DNA from: Ktedonosporobacter rubrisoli
GTDB taxonomy: Bacteria > Chloroflexota > Ktedonobacteria > Ktedonobacterales > Ktedonobacteraceae
Assembly (NCBI RefSeq): GCF_004208415.1
Contig: NZ_CP035758.1
Coordinates: 620,001-684,000 of the forward strand
Direction: 5' to 3'
DNA: 64,000 nt
Below the pieces are notes generated by a model. It ran no database searches. It saw only the letters and a list, made by a program, of their open reading frames with translations, and was not told where the DNA came from. Position numbers and translations under genes: made by a program. This document shows, in pieces, positions 36,843-45,716 of the stretch (positions within the stretch are counted from its first letter, which is position 1; every line of letters begins with the position of its first letter).

Positions 36843-37253
36843 ATGAACCAGCCCGAAAGAGACCAATCAAGACAAAAAGCGAGCCAGAAAGCAGATGATC
36901 CGCCTGTATATATTGGGCAACGCATTGGCTATTTCACTGCCCTTACAGCCCTACGTCTTCAGAAAGCGATCTCTGCTCCTGCCGCAAAAACTAAACGTGT
37001 AGAACAGGTAAATAGCCACTCTACCAATAGCAAAGTAAAAGGAACTACAAGAACATCCATGCAAGAGTCAGGCCAGCAAACCAGAGAAAAAGCTGAGGAA
37101 ATAGTTGATCGTGTAGGGCAGCGTATTAGCCTCTACACAGCCCTCGCCGGCTGGCAACTCCAGCGCACACTAGCGCGCGTGCGCGAAGAAGCAGAGGATC
37201 TCTGGGCTGAGGCTCAGCATATTCGTCAGCAAAAAGGGAATCGTCCTTTGTAG
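36843..37253 (+). CDS. Small hypothetical protein with duplicated GQRI-YTAL motif
   Basis: Protein of 136 residues and no assigned family. Two copies of one motif are visible: YIGQRIGYFTALTALRLQKA near residue 23 and RVGQRISLYTALAGWQLQRT near 90, joined by a polar Ser/Thr/Lys-rich linker. Each copy could be an amphipathic, membrane-touching helix. It lies 126 bp after the first operon gene and 10 bp before the giant P-type ATPase, so it is almost certainly co-expressed with it. A structural or metal-chaperone role for the pump is an inference. Confidence 0.6.
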   Translation: MNQPERDQSRQKASQKADDPPVYIGQRIGYFTALTALRLQKAISAPAAKTKRVEQVNSHSTNSKVKGTTRTSMQESGQQTREKAEEIVDRVGQRISLYTALAGWQLQRTLARVREEAEDLWAEAQHIRQQKGNRPL

Positions 37254-37263
37254 GGAGGGCCTT

Positions 37264-40200
37264 ATGAGCCTTGCTATCTCTTCAGAACCACAAGTCCTTC
37301 ACTCCATTACCGGTCGGCTTCGCGTGCATCTACCCGGCTGGGAAGGGGGCGGAAAGCGTAGTGTGGAATCAGAACTACGACAGTTGCAGGGCGTTCAGCG
37401 CGCCCAGGCCAATGCTCTGACGGGAAACGTTCTTATCCTCTTTGATCCAACCCAGACAAGTGAACAGCAGCTTCTGAAGGCGCTGGGCAGGTTTGAGCTG
37501 GACCAACCCGATGATACGCTTAATTCGGAGCCTGCCCTCCCACCTGCCATACGAGAGAAGCAGGGGCAGATGATCCGAGCGCGTATCGCTGTGCGAGGCC
37601 TGGACCGTGATCCGCATCTGGCGAAGCGCGTGGTAGAACATCTTGAAAGCCGCTATCCCGGGCTGCGCGCAAGAGCGAATATATTGACGGGACGCGTCCT
37701 TGTCGAGTTTCATGAGCACCATGCCGAGCTAGAGGATCTGCTTGCTGAGGTGGCAGGTTTAGAACTGCCGGAACTACCAGGAGAGGATCATCCTGCTCAT
37801 CCTCTCGATCCAGGTCCTTTCCTTCAAGGCGCTACCCGCAGCATTGGAGCCATACTTGGGCTGGGCCTGCTCGCTACACGACGCCTGATTGGTGCGCAAG
37901 AGCCTTTACCAGGCGCCGGAGCCGCGCTGCACGTCTCAAGTATGATCGGTATTGTGCAGAGCATTCCCCTGGTACGCTATGGCCTGCGCAAATTGTTAGG
38001 GCGTACAGTAGCAGATCTACTCATGAATGTGCCAGCTATTGTTTCGCTTACCCTTGCCGGCAGTCCTCTGGGCCTGGCAGTTGCCGGAACCGAGTCGCTA
38101 CGCCTGGTCACCGAGGTCTATGCCCGCCAACAAGCGTGGCGCCGTCAAGAGGAACGGGAAACCAGCGCTCCTTCTGCGCAACCTGATACCGTCATTCACC
38201 TTGACCAGGGTGAGCGGCTTCCACTCGCAGCCCGTATTCTCAAGGGAACGGGAACAGCATCAGGCCTCGATGGAATGCCGATGCCGGTTACCGAGGGGAG
38301 CCTGATCCCGGCAGGTGCTCGACTCTATGGCGGACCTTTCGTCTGCCAGGTAAAACATGAAGCAACATTTCAGGCCTTCACTCCAGAGCCGCGCCCCGCG
38401 CCCGTCAGGTCCACTCTCTTTGATCGCTATCAGCAATTTTTGGGACCGATCTCGCTGCTCTATGCCACAGGAGCTGCTCTGTTAACGCGCTCCTTCAGCA
38501 GCACATTGACAGCCTTGCTTCTGGTCAATCCCCGTACGGCGCTGATAGGCCAGGATTCGGCCGATCTTAACACAAACGCACGTGTGTTGCGAGCTGGCGC
38601 TACCATTGTTGGTACACGCAAAGGACGCGCTATTCGCTTACCACATCTGTTGCTTATGGACAATGCTCGCCTACTTACCAGCGGCCTCGAACTAACGATT
38701 GTACTCCCTTTGAACGAAGGGGCTGATGCAGCCGATCTACTCGAACTGGCGGGAAGTATCTCTGCTGCGGCTGGTTCTCCCTGGGGAGGTGTCTTCAAAG
38801 GTGCGCGCAAGGTGGAGGCAGCCGAAGGAAACTTTGACGGGACGGTTGCTACCGCGCTTGTGGGGCAGACAAGATATACGCTTGGCCCCAGCGAGGATTG
38901 GTGTTCTCTCCCCGAGGCCACGCGCCTACGCCAGAGCGGAAATTATATTCTGGTACTGCGCCGTGATCGGGAACAGCAACCACTCGGCCTGCTCGCGTTG
39001 CGGCCAAAGCTAGCCGTTGGTCTGCAAGAATTGGTGCAGACATGCCACCGCTACGGTGTTGAGCTTGCTATACTCGGTAAAGGGGATCAGTTGGCTGTAC
39101 GCGCCCTGGCACACCGTGCGAACGTAGCTGTGCTAGAGTGCGAGGAGGCTGTGCACATTATCCGTACAAGGCAGCAGGATGGCGCTTTCGTTGCCTTTGT
39201 CTCTGACAATGCAAGTGCTGCTCCCGGATTTGCAGCTTGCGATCTGGCTATCGGTTTGAACGAGGGACGTTCCCGCTTGCCAGCGCGCACAGACCTGCTG
39301 GCTCCCGACCTGGGCGCCGTGGTGGCAATCATTGAGGCGGCTTCACAACGCGAGGCCACTGTACGAGACTCTATCATTCTGTCCATCGTGTCCAACGCTG
39401 TTGGTGCTATCTGGGGCATTCGAGGTATGCCAGGTATAGAGCAGGCGACGCGTGTGGTCTATACGACCGCTCTAGCTTCCCTGGCCGATGGATGGCTGCG
39501 CCTGCGCGGAGGTAGGCGTCAAGGGTCGAGCATTGCCCATTTAGTTGATCCCCATCCTGAACGCTGGGGACAACAGGAGCAAGCACAGGTGCTCCAGAGC
39601 TTGAATACCTCCGAGGAAGGGCTGAACAGCGAGGAGGCAGCCAGACGTCGTGGGCAGAGTATAACCTCTATAAAGCAGCATTCAGGTTTCTCTGCTTTGT
39701 TTGAACAGGTGCGTTCGCCACTGATAGGCATTCTCGCGCTAGGCGCCGGACTCTCTCTCTTTCTTGGCGCAACAGCTGATGTCCTGATTATTGGTGCAAC
39801 CATCCTTGCCAATGTTGCGGTAGGCGTCTGGCAAGAGTATAGAGCCAATCAAGTTTCGCAGGCTCTACAGAACATGAGAATCTCTACGGCAAATGTGCTG
39901 AGAGATCACAAAGCCATGGAGATTCCGGCTGCCGATCTTGTGGTAGGCGATATCCTGCTCTTGCAGTCGGGAGATCGTATTGGCGCTGACGCACGTCTGC
40001 TCCGCGCTCACGGCCTGGAAGTCGATGAATCTGCGCTTACAGGAGAATCTTTGCCAATTTCCAAAGATCCAGATGGACCAACCGCAGCCAGCCGCGTTGT
40101 CCTGGCCGGCAGCGATGTGACGACTGGCCGTGGACTGGCTGTAGTTACTGCTGTTGCTAGCCAAACGAGAATGGGCGCAACAGCGGCCGCAATGACGACG

Positions 40201-42126
40201 CGAGAGTCCGAAACCAGTCCCCTTGATACACGCCTTGCGCGGCTCCTCCGCCTGATTATCCCGCTCTCAATAGGTGGAGGAGGGCTAATAATCCTCACCG
40301 GTCTATTACGCCGCCTGCCCATAGGGATCTTGCTCTCGACTGGCGCAACTCTTGCCCTTACGGCCCTCCCCGAAGGTTTGCCGATCCTTACCAGGGTGAG
40401 CGAGGCGGGCGTCGCAAAGCGTCTGGCCAGTCGCAATGCTGCCGTGCGGCGCCTGTCGGCCATTGAAGCACTGGGGCGTGTTGATGTGGCTTGCACCGAT
40501 AAGACGGGAACGATGACAGAGGGCCACCTAACTCTTAGTTTGATCGCTGACAGCGAGCAGGAGGTTTCCTTGCCGGGGACGATACCAGAAGCTCTCCGTT
40601 CCGTCCTGCTCACAGGAGCGCTTGCCTGCCCTCATCCCGATGCCCCCGATGCGCGCGCCCATCTCACCGATATTGCAATTGTACGGGCCGCCAGCATGGC
40701 CGGCCTTAGCGAGCAGATCCAGGTTACTCACGAGGCAGAACTGTCCTTTGATCCCGTGCGCTCATTCCATGCAACAGTAGCACAGGGCCGCCTCTGTATA
40801 AAAGGGGCGCCAGAGGCCCTCGTTGCTTACTGCACCGCCATCCGTCGTAATCACGAGATCTTCCCTCTAGACGAAGCTGCCCAGCGAGAATTGCTAGTGC
40901 GCGCAACTTCTTTGGCTAAACGTGGCTTACGCGTTCTTATGGTTGCTGAAGGACCTGCTGATGCCGCACTTGATGAGCCGCGTGGGCTGGTCGCCCTCGG
41001 CTTTTTAGGCATCAGCGATCCCTTGCGCCCAACGGTGAAAGCTTCAGTACGCCGCTGTCGTGAAGCGGGTGTACGTGTCATGATGATTACAGGCGATCAT
41101 CCTGCAACCGCACGTGCTATCGGAATAGAGGCCGGTCTCCTGAATGGAAAAGAGGAAGTGCTCACCGCCGCTGATCTGGCCGATCTAGACAATGGTGAAC
41201 TTGAGCGCCGCCTGGAGCAAGCTGCGGTGATTGCCCGTGCAACACCTCTTGACAAATTGCGCATCATCGAGGGTTTGCAGCGTAGAGGCCATACCATTGC
41301 AATGACTGGCGATGGCGTCAATGATGCACCAGCCCTCCGTCTTGCCAATGTCGGAGTAGCAATGGGCCGTGGAGGAACAGAGGTCGCGCGCCAGACCGCT
41401 GACGTAGTGTTGACAGATGACAATTTCTCCACTCTCGTCGAAGCTCTGGTTGAAGGTCGAAGCTTCTGGCGCAACATTCGCCGCGCGCTTGGCCTGCTGC
41501 TTGGCGGCAATTTAGGTGAACTGGGCCTTGTCGTTGGCGCAAGCTTGCTCGGCCTTTCCTTCCCTCTGACTTCTAGCCAGATTCTGACCATGAATGCAAT
41601 TACCGATATTCTGCCCGCTACTGCCGTTGCCCTTCAGCAGCCAGAGCATCGTAGTCTGGCAGGGTTGGACCGCGAAGGGGCCAGGGCGCTTGATAAACCC
41701 TTGCGCAATGACATTGTGCGGCGGGCGCTCTCAACGGCACTGCCTTCGCTCATCGCATATGGTATCACCCTTGGCTCCGGTACGCTGTCCCAGGCTCGCT
41801 CGGTTGCTTTCGCCAGCGTTATTGTCACTCAGTTAGCACAAACTCTTGATGCCGGTCGCACAGAGGGAGGGCTGACCCGGCCAGTGCTTCTGGCCGTGGG
41901 AGGATCGCTTGGTGTACTGCTGGCAACTCTGACTGTGCCGCCATTGCGCAATTTCCTCGGTCTTGTTATGCCAACCCTTCCCGGATGGGGGCTTATAGGA
42001 GGTGGGATAATCCTTGCTCTGGCTATGAGCCATATCTTCGCCAGGATCGAAAAGGCAACCTCCTCCCAACATTTAGCTGTTCCCGCCCCTCAACCGCTCC
42101 TTGCGGCTCTGAGCACAGGAAAATAA
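37264..42126 (+). CDS. CtpI-like P-type ATPase with an inactive N-terminal ATPase module
   Basis: Very large P-type ATPase of 1620 residues, inner membrane. Residues 1-170 hold two HMA-like segments without CxxC (SITGRLRVHLPGW; ARANILTGRVLVEF). Residues 190-750 look like a degenerate ATPase: an actuator-like GLDGMPMPVTEGSLIPAG, then LLMDNARLLTSGL where DKTGTLT is expected (Asp466 kept, the rest lost), and FVSDNASAAPGFAACDLAIG for the hinge. Residues 780-1620 form a complete ATPase: TGES at 926-929, ALPEGLP near 1040, DKTGTMTEG with Asp1079, and MTGDGVNDAPAL around 1350. The architecture matches actinobacterial CtpI-type pumps. The PEGL motif is that of P2-type cation pumps; the ion is unknown. 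Confidence 0.88.
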   Translation: MSLAISSEPQVLHSITGRLRVHLPGWEGGGKRSVESELRQLQGVQRAQANALTGNVLILFDPTQTSEQQLLKALGRFELDQPDDTLNSEPALPPAIREKQGQMIRARIAVRGLDRDPHLAKRVVEHLESRYPGLRARANILTGRVLVEFHEHHAELEDLLAEVAGLELPELPGEDHPAHPLDPGPFLQGATRSIGAILGLGLLATRRLIGAQEPLPGAGAALHVSSMIGIVQSIPLVRYGLRKLLGRTVADLLMNVPAIVSLTLAGSPLGLAVAGTESLRLVTEVYARQQAWRRQEERETSAPSAQPDTVIHLDQGERLPLAARILKGTGTASGLDGMPMPVTEGSLIPAGARLYGGPFVCQVKHEATFQAFTPEPRPAPVRSTLFDRYQQFLGPISLLYATGAALLTRSFSSTLTALLLVNPRTALIGQDSADLNTNARVLRAGATIVGTRKGRAIRLPHLLLMDNARLLTSGLELTIVLPLNEGADAADLLELAGSISAAAGSPWGGVFKGARKVEAAEGNFDGTVATALVGQTRYTLGPSEDWCSLPEATRLRQSGNYILVLRRDREQQPLGLLALRPKLAVGLQELVQTCHRYGVELAILGKGDQLAVRALAHRANVAVLECEEAVHIIRTRQQDGAFVAFVSDNASAAPGFAACDLAIGLNEGRSRLPARTDLLAPDLGAVVAIIEAASQREATVRDSIILSIVSNAVGAIWGIRGMPGIEQATRVVYTTALASLADGWLRLRGGRRQGSSIAHLVDPHPERWGQQEQAQVLQSLNTSEEGLNSEEAARRRGQSITSIKQHSGFSALFEQVRSPLIGILALGAGLSLFLGATADVLIIGATILANVAVGVWQEYRANQVSQALQNMRISTANVLRDHKAMEIPAADLVVGDILLLQSGDRIGADARLLRAHGLEVDESALTGESLPISKDPDGPTAASRVVLAGSDVTTGRGLAVVTAVASQTRMGATAAAMTTRESETSPLDTRLARLLRLIIPLSIGGGGLIILTGLLRRLPIGILLSTGATLALTALPEGLPILTRVSEAGVAKRLASRNAAVRRLSAIEALGRVDVACTDKTGTMTEGHLTLSLIADSEQEVSLPGTIPEALRSVLLTGALACPHPDAPDARAHLTDIAIVRAASMAGLSEQIQVTHEAELSFDPVRSFHATVAQGRLCIKGAPEALVAYCTAIRRNHEIFPLDEAAQRELLVRATSLAKRGLRVLMVAEGPADAALDEPRGLVALGFLGISDPLRPTVKASVRRCREAGVRVMMITGDHPATARAIGIEAGLLNGKEEVLTAADLADLDNGELERRLEQAAVIARATPLDKLRIIEGLQRRGHTIAMTGDGVNDAPALRLANVGVAMGRGGTEVARQTADVVLTDDNFSTLVEALVEGRSFWRNIRRALGLLLGGNLGELGLVVGASLLGLSFPLTSSQILTMNAITDILPATAVALQQPEHRSLAGLDREGARALDKPLRNDIVRRALSTALPSLIAYGITLGSGTLSQARSVAFASVIVTQLAQTLDAGRTEGGLTRPVLLAVGGSLGVLLATLTVPPLRNFLGLVMPTLPGWGLIGGGIILALAMSHIFARIEKATSSQHLAVPAPQPLLAALSTGK

Positions 42127-42149
42127 AAAGGGCACGCTAAAACAACATC

Positions 42150-42199
42150 GGGGCAGTAGTAACAGTATGTTCTCTTACATAAACTGCTGCTACTGCCCC
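42150..42199 (+). terminator. Strong hairpin after the P-type ATPase operon
   Basis: GGGGCAGTAG and CTACTGCCCC form a perfect 10-bp stem, with further partial pairing (CAGTATG / CATAAACTG) inside. It starts 24 bp after the stop. There is no T-run, but position and strength suit a transcription end. Confidence 0.55.
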
Positions 42200-42238
42200 T
42201 CAATATGTCCCTTAACAATTCGCTTATGCCTCCTCTCG

Positions 42239-42406
42239 TCAGAGAAGACTAAGCCATGCCAGGATCTGACAGGAGAGCGCTACAACCTTGAGCATCTGCA
42301 TGATATGTTCAAGCACTTTTACCCAGCTGGCAGGCCTTGTAGACTTCTGAGCAGGCTCAACAACATACTCCATTACAGTATCGGTAAGCAGCAAAATGTT
42401 CTCCAT
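42239..42406 (-). CDS. Possible 55-residue small membrane-associated protein
   Basis: Small frame preceded by AAGGAGAGAGG, one of the better ribosome sites in the window, a few bases before the ATG at 42406. The peptide starts MENILLLTDTVMEYVVEPAQ, passes through WVKVLEHIMQM and ends in a hydrophobic helix (VVALSCQILAWLSLL). It could be a short membrane peptide. No family is recognised. It sits alone on the minus strand in the 42127-43196 gap. Confidence 0.42.
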   Translation of the reverse strand: MENILLLTDTVMEYVVEPAQKSTRPASWVKVLEHIMQMLKVVALSCQILAWLSLL

Positions 42407-42622
42407 AACCTCTCTCCTTCCTCTTTCTAGCTGAGTATACATTAGCTATGAAGGTAAGCAAAGCATAGTGCAGCGCCGGACAATGCAACCACAGCCAGCG
42501 GACAGCATATAAAGAGCACCTGTCATGTCGCTGTCGGTGAGAAGTCACTGACGCCAAAGACATCTGCGGAGGCGTGAGAGGAGAAGGTCAGCAGTGCTGC
42601 AAGGAATCAGGCTGCCAGAAGA

Positions 42623-42689
42623 TCACCTCACCACGGCTCGCTTTCAGTTCGAATATCCAGTATTCGTAGCAAAGCAAGCGGTGAGGTGA
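42623..42689. repeat. 67-nt nested hairpin (possible structured RNA or MITE-like element)
   Basis: Three stacked helices: outer TCACCTCACC / GGTGAGGTGA (10 bp, perfect), middle GCTCGCTTT / AAAGCAAGC (9 bp, one mismatch; continuous with the outer helix on the 3' side), and inner GAATA / TATTC closing a TCCAG loop. Only a 3-base bulge and an asymmetric internal loop break it. Nothing known matches; strand cannot be decided. Confidence 0.5.
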
Positions 42690-42916
42690 CAGCCATTCTC
42701 AGGAAGAAGAGCCTATCAGCTCAAGGTTGCTTCTGCTACACATTGTTGGGAACCCTCTCGCAAACTGAGAGGTCGTCTACTACCGCCGTCCATACGGACC
42801 GCATCTCCTTCTGTGTGCTAGAAGACTTGTACAAACTAAACGTGTGGTTTTCTGAGGGCCTGGATAACCTTATTGGTCTCACACGCTATCACAACCCTCA
42901 TTTCCCAATTTCTGCA

Positions 42917-42943
42917 TTATCCCCTATCCCGGAGGGGGGATAA
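42917..42943. repeat. 8-bp hairpin
   Basis: TTATCCCC and GGGGATAA around an 11-base CG-rich loop. It lies in the same gap as the nested hairpin, upstream of nothing recognisable on the plus strand and beyond the end of the glycosyltransferase-like gene on the minus strand. Confidence 0.3.
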
Positions 42944-43196
42944 CTCATTTCTATTGAAAGTATAGCCGCCATCCTTTCCAAAGTCAAGGTGCAAAATGCA
43001 TTGGTGGAAACCAGGCTATGTCAATCCCATGCTGGCTTTACGCAAGGCCTTGTGCTGGCTGGAGACCTGGCAAACGCAGCAGCGCTGGCGAAAAGCTTGC
43101 TCTATGCGTAACATTTATCGTTTGGATCTCAATGAGAGCAAACCGCCCGAGCCTTTCTATCAGGCCCCATCGCAACAAGGGAATCACGGCTTATGG

Positions 43197-44522
43197 TCAT
43201 CGGGAGGAGGCAATCTGCATGATCTTTCTCCACAGAGCAATATCAGCGAAATAGTTGGAAAGCATGTCAAACCAGTATGCTACCGGGGTTTCTGACATAA
43301 AATCTACTGCATATTCTATATACCCTCTCAGCGCCTGGGCCGTGTGTACAAGAGCTCCCGCTTCTTCAGGTTGCCAAAGAATTTTTCTATGATCGTCCTG
43401 CAGAAACCGTTCTAGGATAGAGACCTTATGCAGCAGCTTCTCCATCCAGGCAATTCGGTCCTCAAGCGCCTGCTGCACATGCTGAACAGAAAAATGTTCC
43501 TGGCACCAGGCAATTCGATTATATGAATCTGGTCTATATTCCAGCGCGCGCCGAACCGCCGCGTACAGGACATCACCACCATTTTGATAAAGGAAAAACT
43601 CTGGCCTAATGCTGAATTGGGAAGGCGGAGCATGAATCACATCCGTAGCAATTTTTTGCAGGGCATCATCTTGCTCTCCCAGGAGCGCTAGCCAGATCCA
43701 ATCCTCATTATAGCAGCGCGGGAAGTGGTGAGAGCAAATAGCCGCGCGCGTTGTCGCCAGAGCAGCTCCGCTAATCTCAGGCCGAATGATACCCGCTCCA
43801 TAGGCATCTTCTTCGTCTTGCATAGCCGCGGAGAGAGAGATACGGATCGGCAAAACGTCGGGAAAGCCCATCAATGCTTCAAGCGTCTTCCCAGCACGTG
43901 TTATTCCCTCTTCATAAGAGAGTTGTTCCTCGATTTGGGCCAGGAGATCCCCCAGATGATCATAGACGGCTCCATCAAATCTTCCTATATATCCAGCACC
44001 CACAGCAACCGCAGCCCGAGCGGCTACCCGCGCATTCATTTCCTGCAAAGCTTGAGCGCCATCCACAGAGAGCAAATGCCCCTGATAGGTGAGAGTCTGC
44101 AAGCTGATATCATCATCAAGAAAAATCAAGAGGTCTTCCTCGGAAGAGCAGAGGCAGGCATACAACAGGGTTACATTCCGCAGCCCGGCAGCATCCCAGG
44201 AACCCTTTCCCAGCTGCTTGCAATTAGTCGCAAGAAAAGTAGCGGCATGGGGAGCTTGTTCGATCAGATACTTCAAGAACTTCTCTTTCTCTACATTCGT
44301 AATGAGAGATACAACAAGCTCTGGGAAAGTTTTTCTCGCACAGAGAGCCCGGATCTGGTTAGAGGCATCTTCCTCCGTCGAATCATCAAACACGTAACAG
44401 TGAGCCTGCAAACCAGGAAAGGCGCGCCGACAGGAAACCGCGATGCTATTGATGCACCGCTCAAGAGTTTCCGGGCGATTTCGCGTACAGATAAAAAAGC
44501 GCAAAGTCCTCCCGGTTTGCAT
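43197..44522 (-). CDS. Glycosyltransferase-like protein (GT-A type)
   Basis: Protein of 441 residues with GT2/GT-A-like landmarks: an N-terminal TLRFFICTRNRPETLERCIN strand-helix typical of family 2 transferases, CYVFDDSTEE, and LLIFLDDDISLQ, the acidic motif that binds the metal and nucleotide-sugar. A later CYNEDWIWLALLGE could provide the catalytic ED. The C-terminal 150 residues are helical and unassigned. No membrane helix, so cytoplasmic. It is the last gene of a run MFS - methyltransferase - this gene on the same strand. Donor and acceptor are unknown. Confidence 0.65.
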   Translation of the reverse strand: MQTGRTLRFFICTRNRPETLERCINSIAVSCRRAFPGLQAHCYVFDDSTEEDASNQIRALCARKTFPELVVSLITNVEKEKFLKYLIEQAPHAATFLATNCKQLGKGSWDAAGLRNVTLLYACLCSSEEDLLIFLDDDISLQTLTYQGHLLSVDGAQALQEMNARVAARAAVAVGAGYIGRFDGAVYDHLGDLLAQIEEQLSYEEGITRAGKTLEALMGFPDVLPIRISLSAAMQDEEDAYGAGIIRPEISGAALATTRAAICSHHFPRCYNEDWIWLALLGEQDDALQKIATDVIHAPPSQFSIRPEFFLYQNGGDVLYAAVRRALEYRPDSYNRIAWCQEHFSVQHVQQALEDRIAWMEKLLHKVSILERFLQDDHRKILWQPEEAGALVHTAQALRGYIEYAVDFMSETPVAYWFDMLSNYFADIALWRKIMQIASSR

Positions 44523-44550
44523 ATAATTTGATTCCTTTCAATATATAGGT

Positions 44551-44619
44551 CACGGCACCATAACCAGCAAAAACCATATTCACCGGGAGAAACTGCTCCC
44601 GGTACCCCACCAGGCAGGC
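44551..44619 (-). pseudogene. Duplicated fragment of the MFS gene 3' end
   Basis: The minus-strand reading ACLVGYREQFLPVNMVFAGY matches ACLAGYLGQILPVNIIFAGC near the end of the MFS protein encoded at 45717-46985, and the DNA is closely similar over about 70 bp. It lies in the short gap between the methyltransferase and glycosyltransferase-like genes. It is a relic of a second MFS copy or of a local duplication. Confidence 0.65.
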
Positions 44620-44627
44620 CCATCGCG

Positions 44628-45509
44628 TCATCCGCGTTCTGGTGCCTGACCCCACACTATGAACAGATGACCATGAATCTGGAACGTCGGCTCTTTAAGG
44701 TCGGCCAGAACCTGTTGGGAGAGCGTTTCGTAGTCTGCAGGCAAACAGCCCCGTTTCTGCAGGAAGGGACGTAGCGTGTAGACGAGAAAGCGAATATCTT
44801 CCCGGTAGGCCTCTGCAGCAGAGGTTCCGGCCCGAAATTCGGGCGAATATTTGTGGCTCTGGACGTGCAAGCAGCCATATCGGCTGAGCAGGTCGGGCAG
44901 ATGATTAGCAACGGAGGCAGATTCCTGCGAGAAGAGATGACCAGCCTGGAAGAACGCCTCCACCATGTGCTGGCAAAATCGGGTGAGTGCGGGGCTGTTA
45001 TTCTCGGCTGCCAGTTCCCCTTCGACAATCCTAACGATGCCTCCAGGCCGACAGACGCGTTGCATCTCGCTAAGCATCCTGGGCCAATCCCAGGTGCGTA
45101 TCCAGCTTTGCCCAAAGCGCAGATTGACAAGATCAAAATAGCTTGTGGGAAATTCGAGCATACGCAAGGCATCCTGAACGTGAAATTCTACGCGTGCAGC
45201 AAGCCCTTGAGCCTGGGCCTTTGTACGCGCAGCTGTGATGATGCTCTGGCTCGCGTCAACACCAACGAGCGTCGAGATGCCAGGATAGGTCCTGGCCGTC
45301 TCGATCAGCCAGCCACCCGGGCCGCAGCCGATATCAAGAATGCGGCGGAACTTTTCGGGATCAGCCTGTTCGGGCAATACTCCCCCCATCGCTGTAGTGA
45401 CTAGCTGATCCTGGATCTGTAAGCGCTCAAGTTCTTGTTGATTGGAGCGATCCTGTACGACGTAGGTCGAGGGCTGTTCGTTTGGAGGTGTCTCAAAAGG
45501 TGTTGGCAT
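44628..45509 (-). CDS. Class I SAM-dependent methyltransferase
   Basis: Methyltransferase of 293 residues. Motif I is RILDIGCGPGGWLIETA near residue 57, motif II LVGVDASQSII, then VEFHVQDALRMLEFP and YFDLVNLRFGQSWIRTWDW, motif III EMQRVCRPGGIVRIVEGE. The Rossmann fold is complete. The UbiE/Coq5-like branch methylates small molecules. The acceptor is unknown. It is transcribed downstream of the MFS exporter and upstream of the glycosyltransferase-like gene, which together could modify and export a metabolite. Confidence 0.88.
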   Translation of the reverse strand: MPTPFETPPNEQPSTYVVQDRSNQQELERLQIQDQLVTTAMGGVLPEQADPEKFRRILDIGCGPGGWLIETARTYPGISTLVGVDASQSIITAARTKAQAQGLAARVEFHVQDALRMLEFPTSYFDLVNLRFGQSWIRTWDWPRMLSEMQRVCRPGGIVRIVEGELAAENNSPALTRFCQHMVEAFFQAGHLFSQESASVANHLPDLLSRYGCLHVQSHKYSPEFRAGTSAAEAYREDIRFLVYTLRPFLQKRGCLPADYETLSQQVLADLKEPTFQIHGHLFIVWGQAPERG

Positions 45510-45716
45510 GCTATTTACTTCCTGTTACTTTACTGCGGGCAGATCTTCGATTATCTACCCCTGCCTCTCAGAGAGGTTCCATCCTCCCTGCAAAGGAGTA
45601 TACATTAGTCTTTGCCACTCTGTCGAGTCACTCCTGGACCTTCTTTAAAACCATGGCCCATGCAATTGTTCTCACATGAAAGCATGTGTCAGGCAGTTTT
45701 GCCCTCTTAACAAGAT

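Noticed and set aside
42686..42943. 85-codon plus-strand frame after the nested hairpin
   Set aside because: A GTG start inside the hairpin, no ribosome site and low-complexity translation; probably chance.
42996..43295. 99-codon plus-strand frame
   Set aside because: Only a weak AAGGTG ribosome site, and its 3' third is antisense to the glycosyltransferase-like gene.
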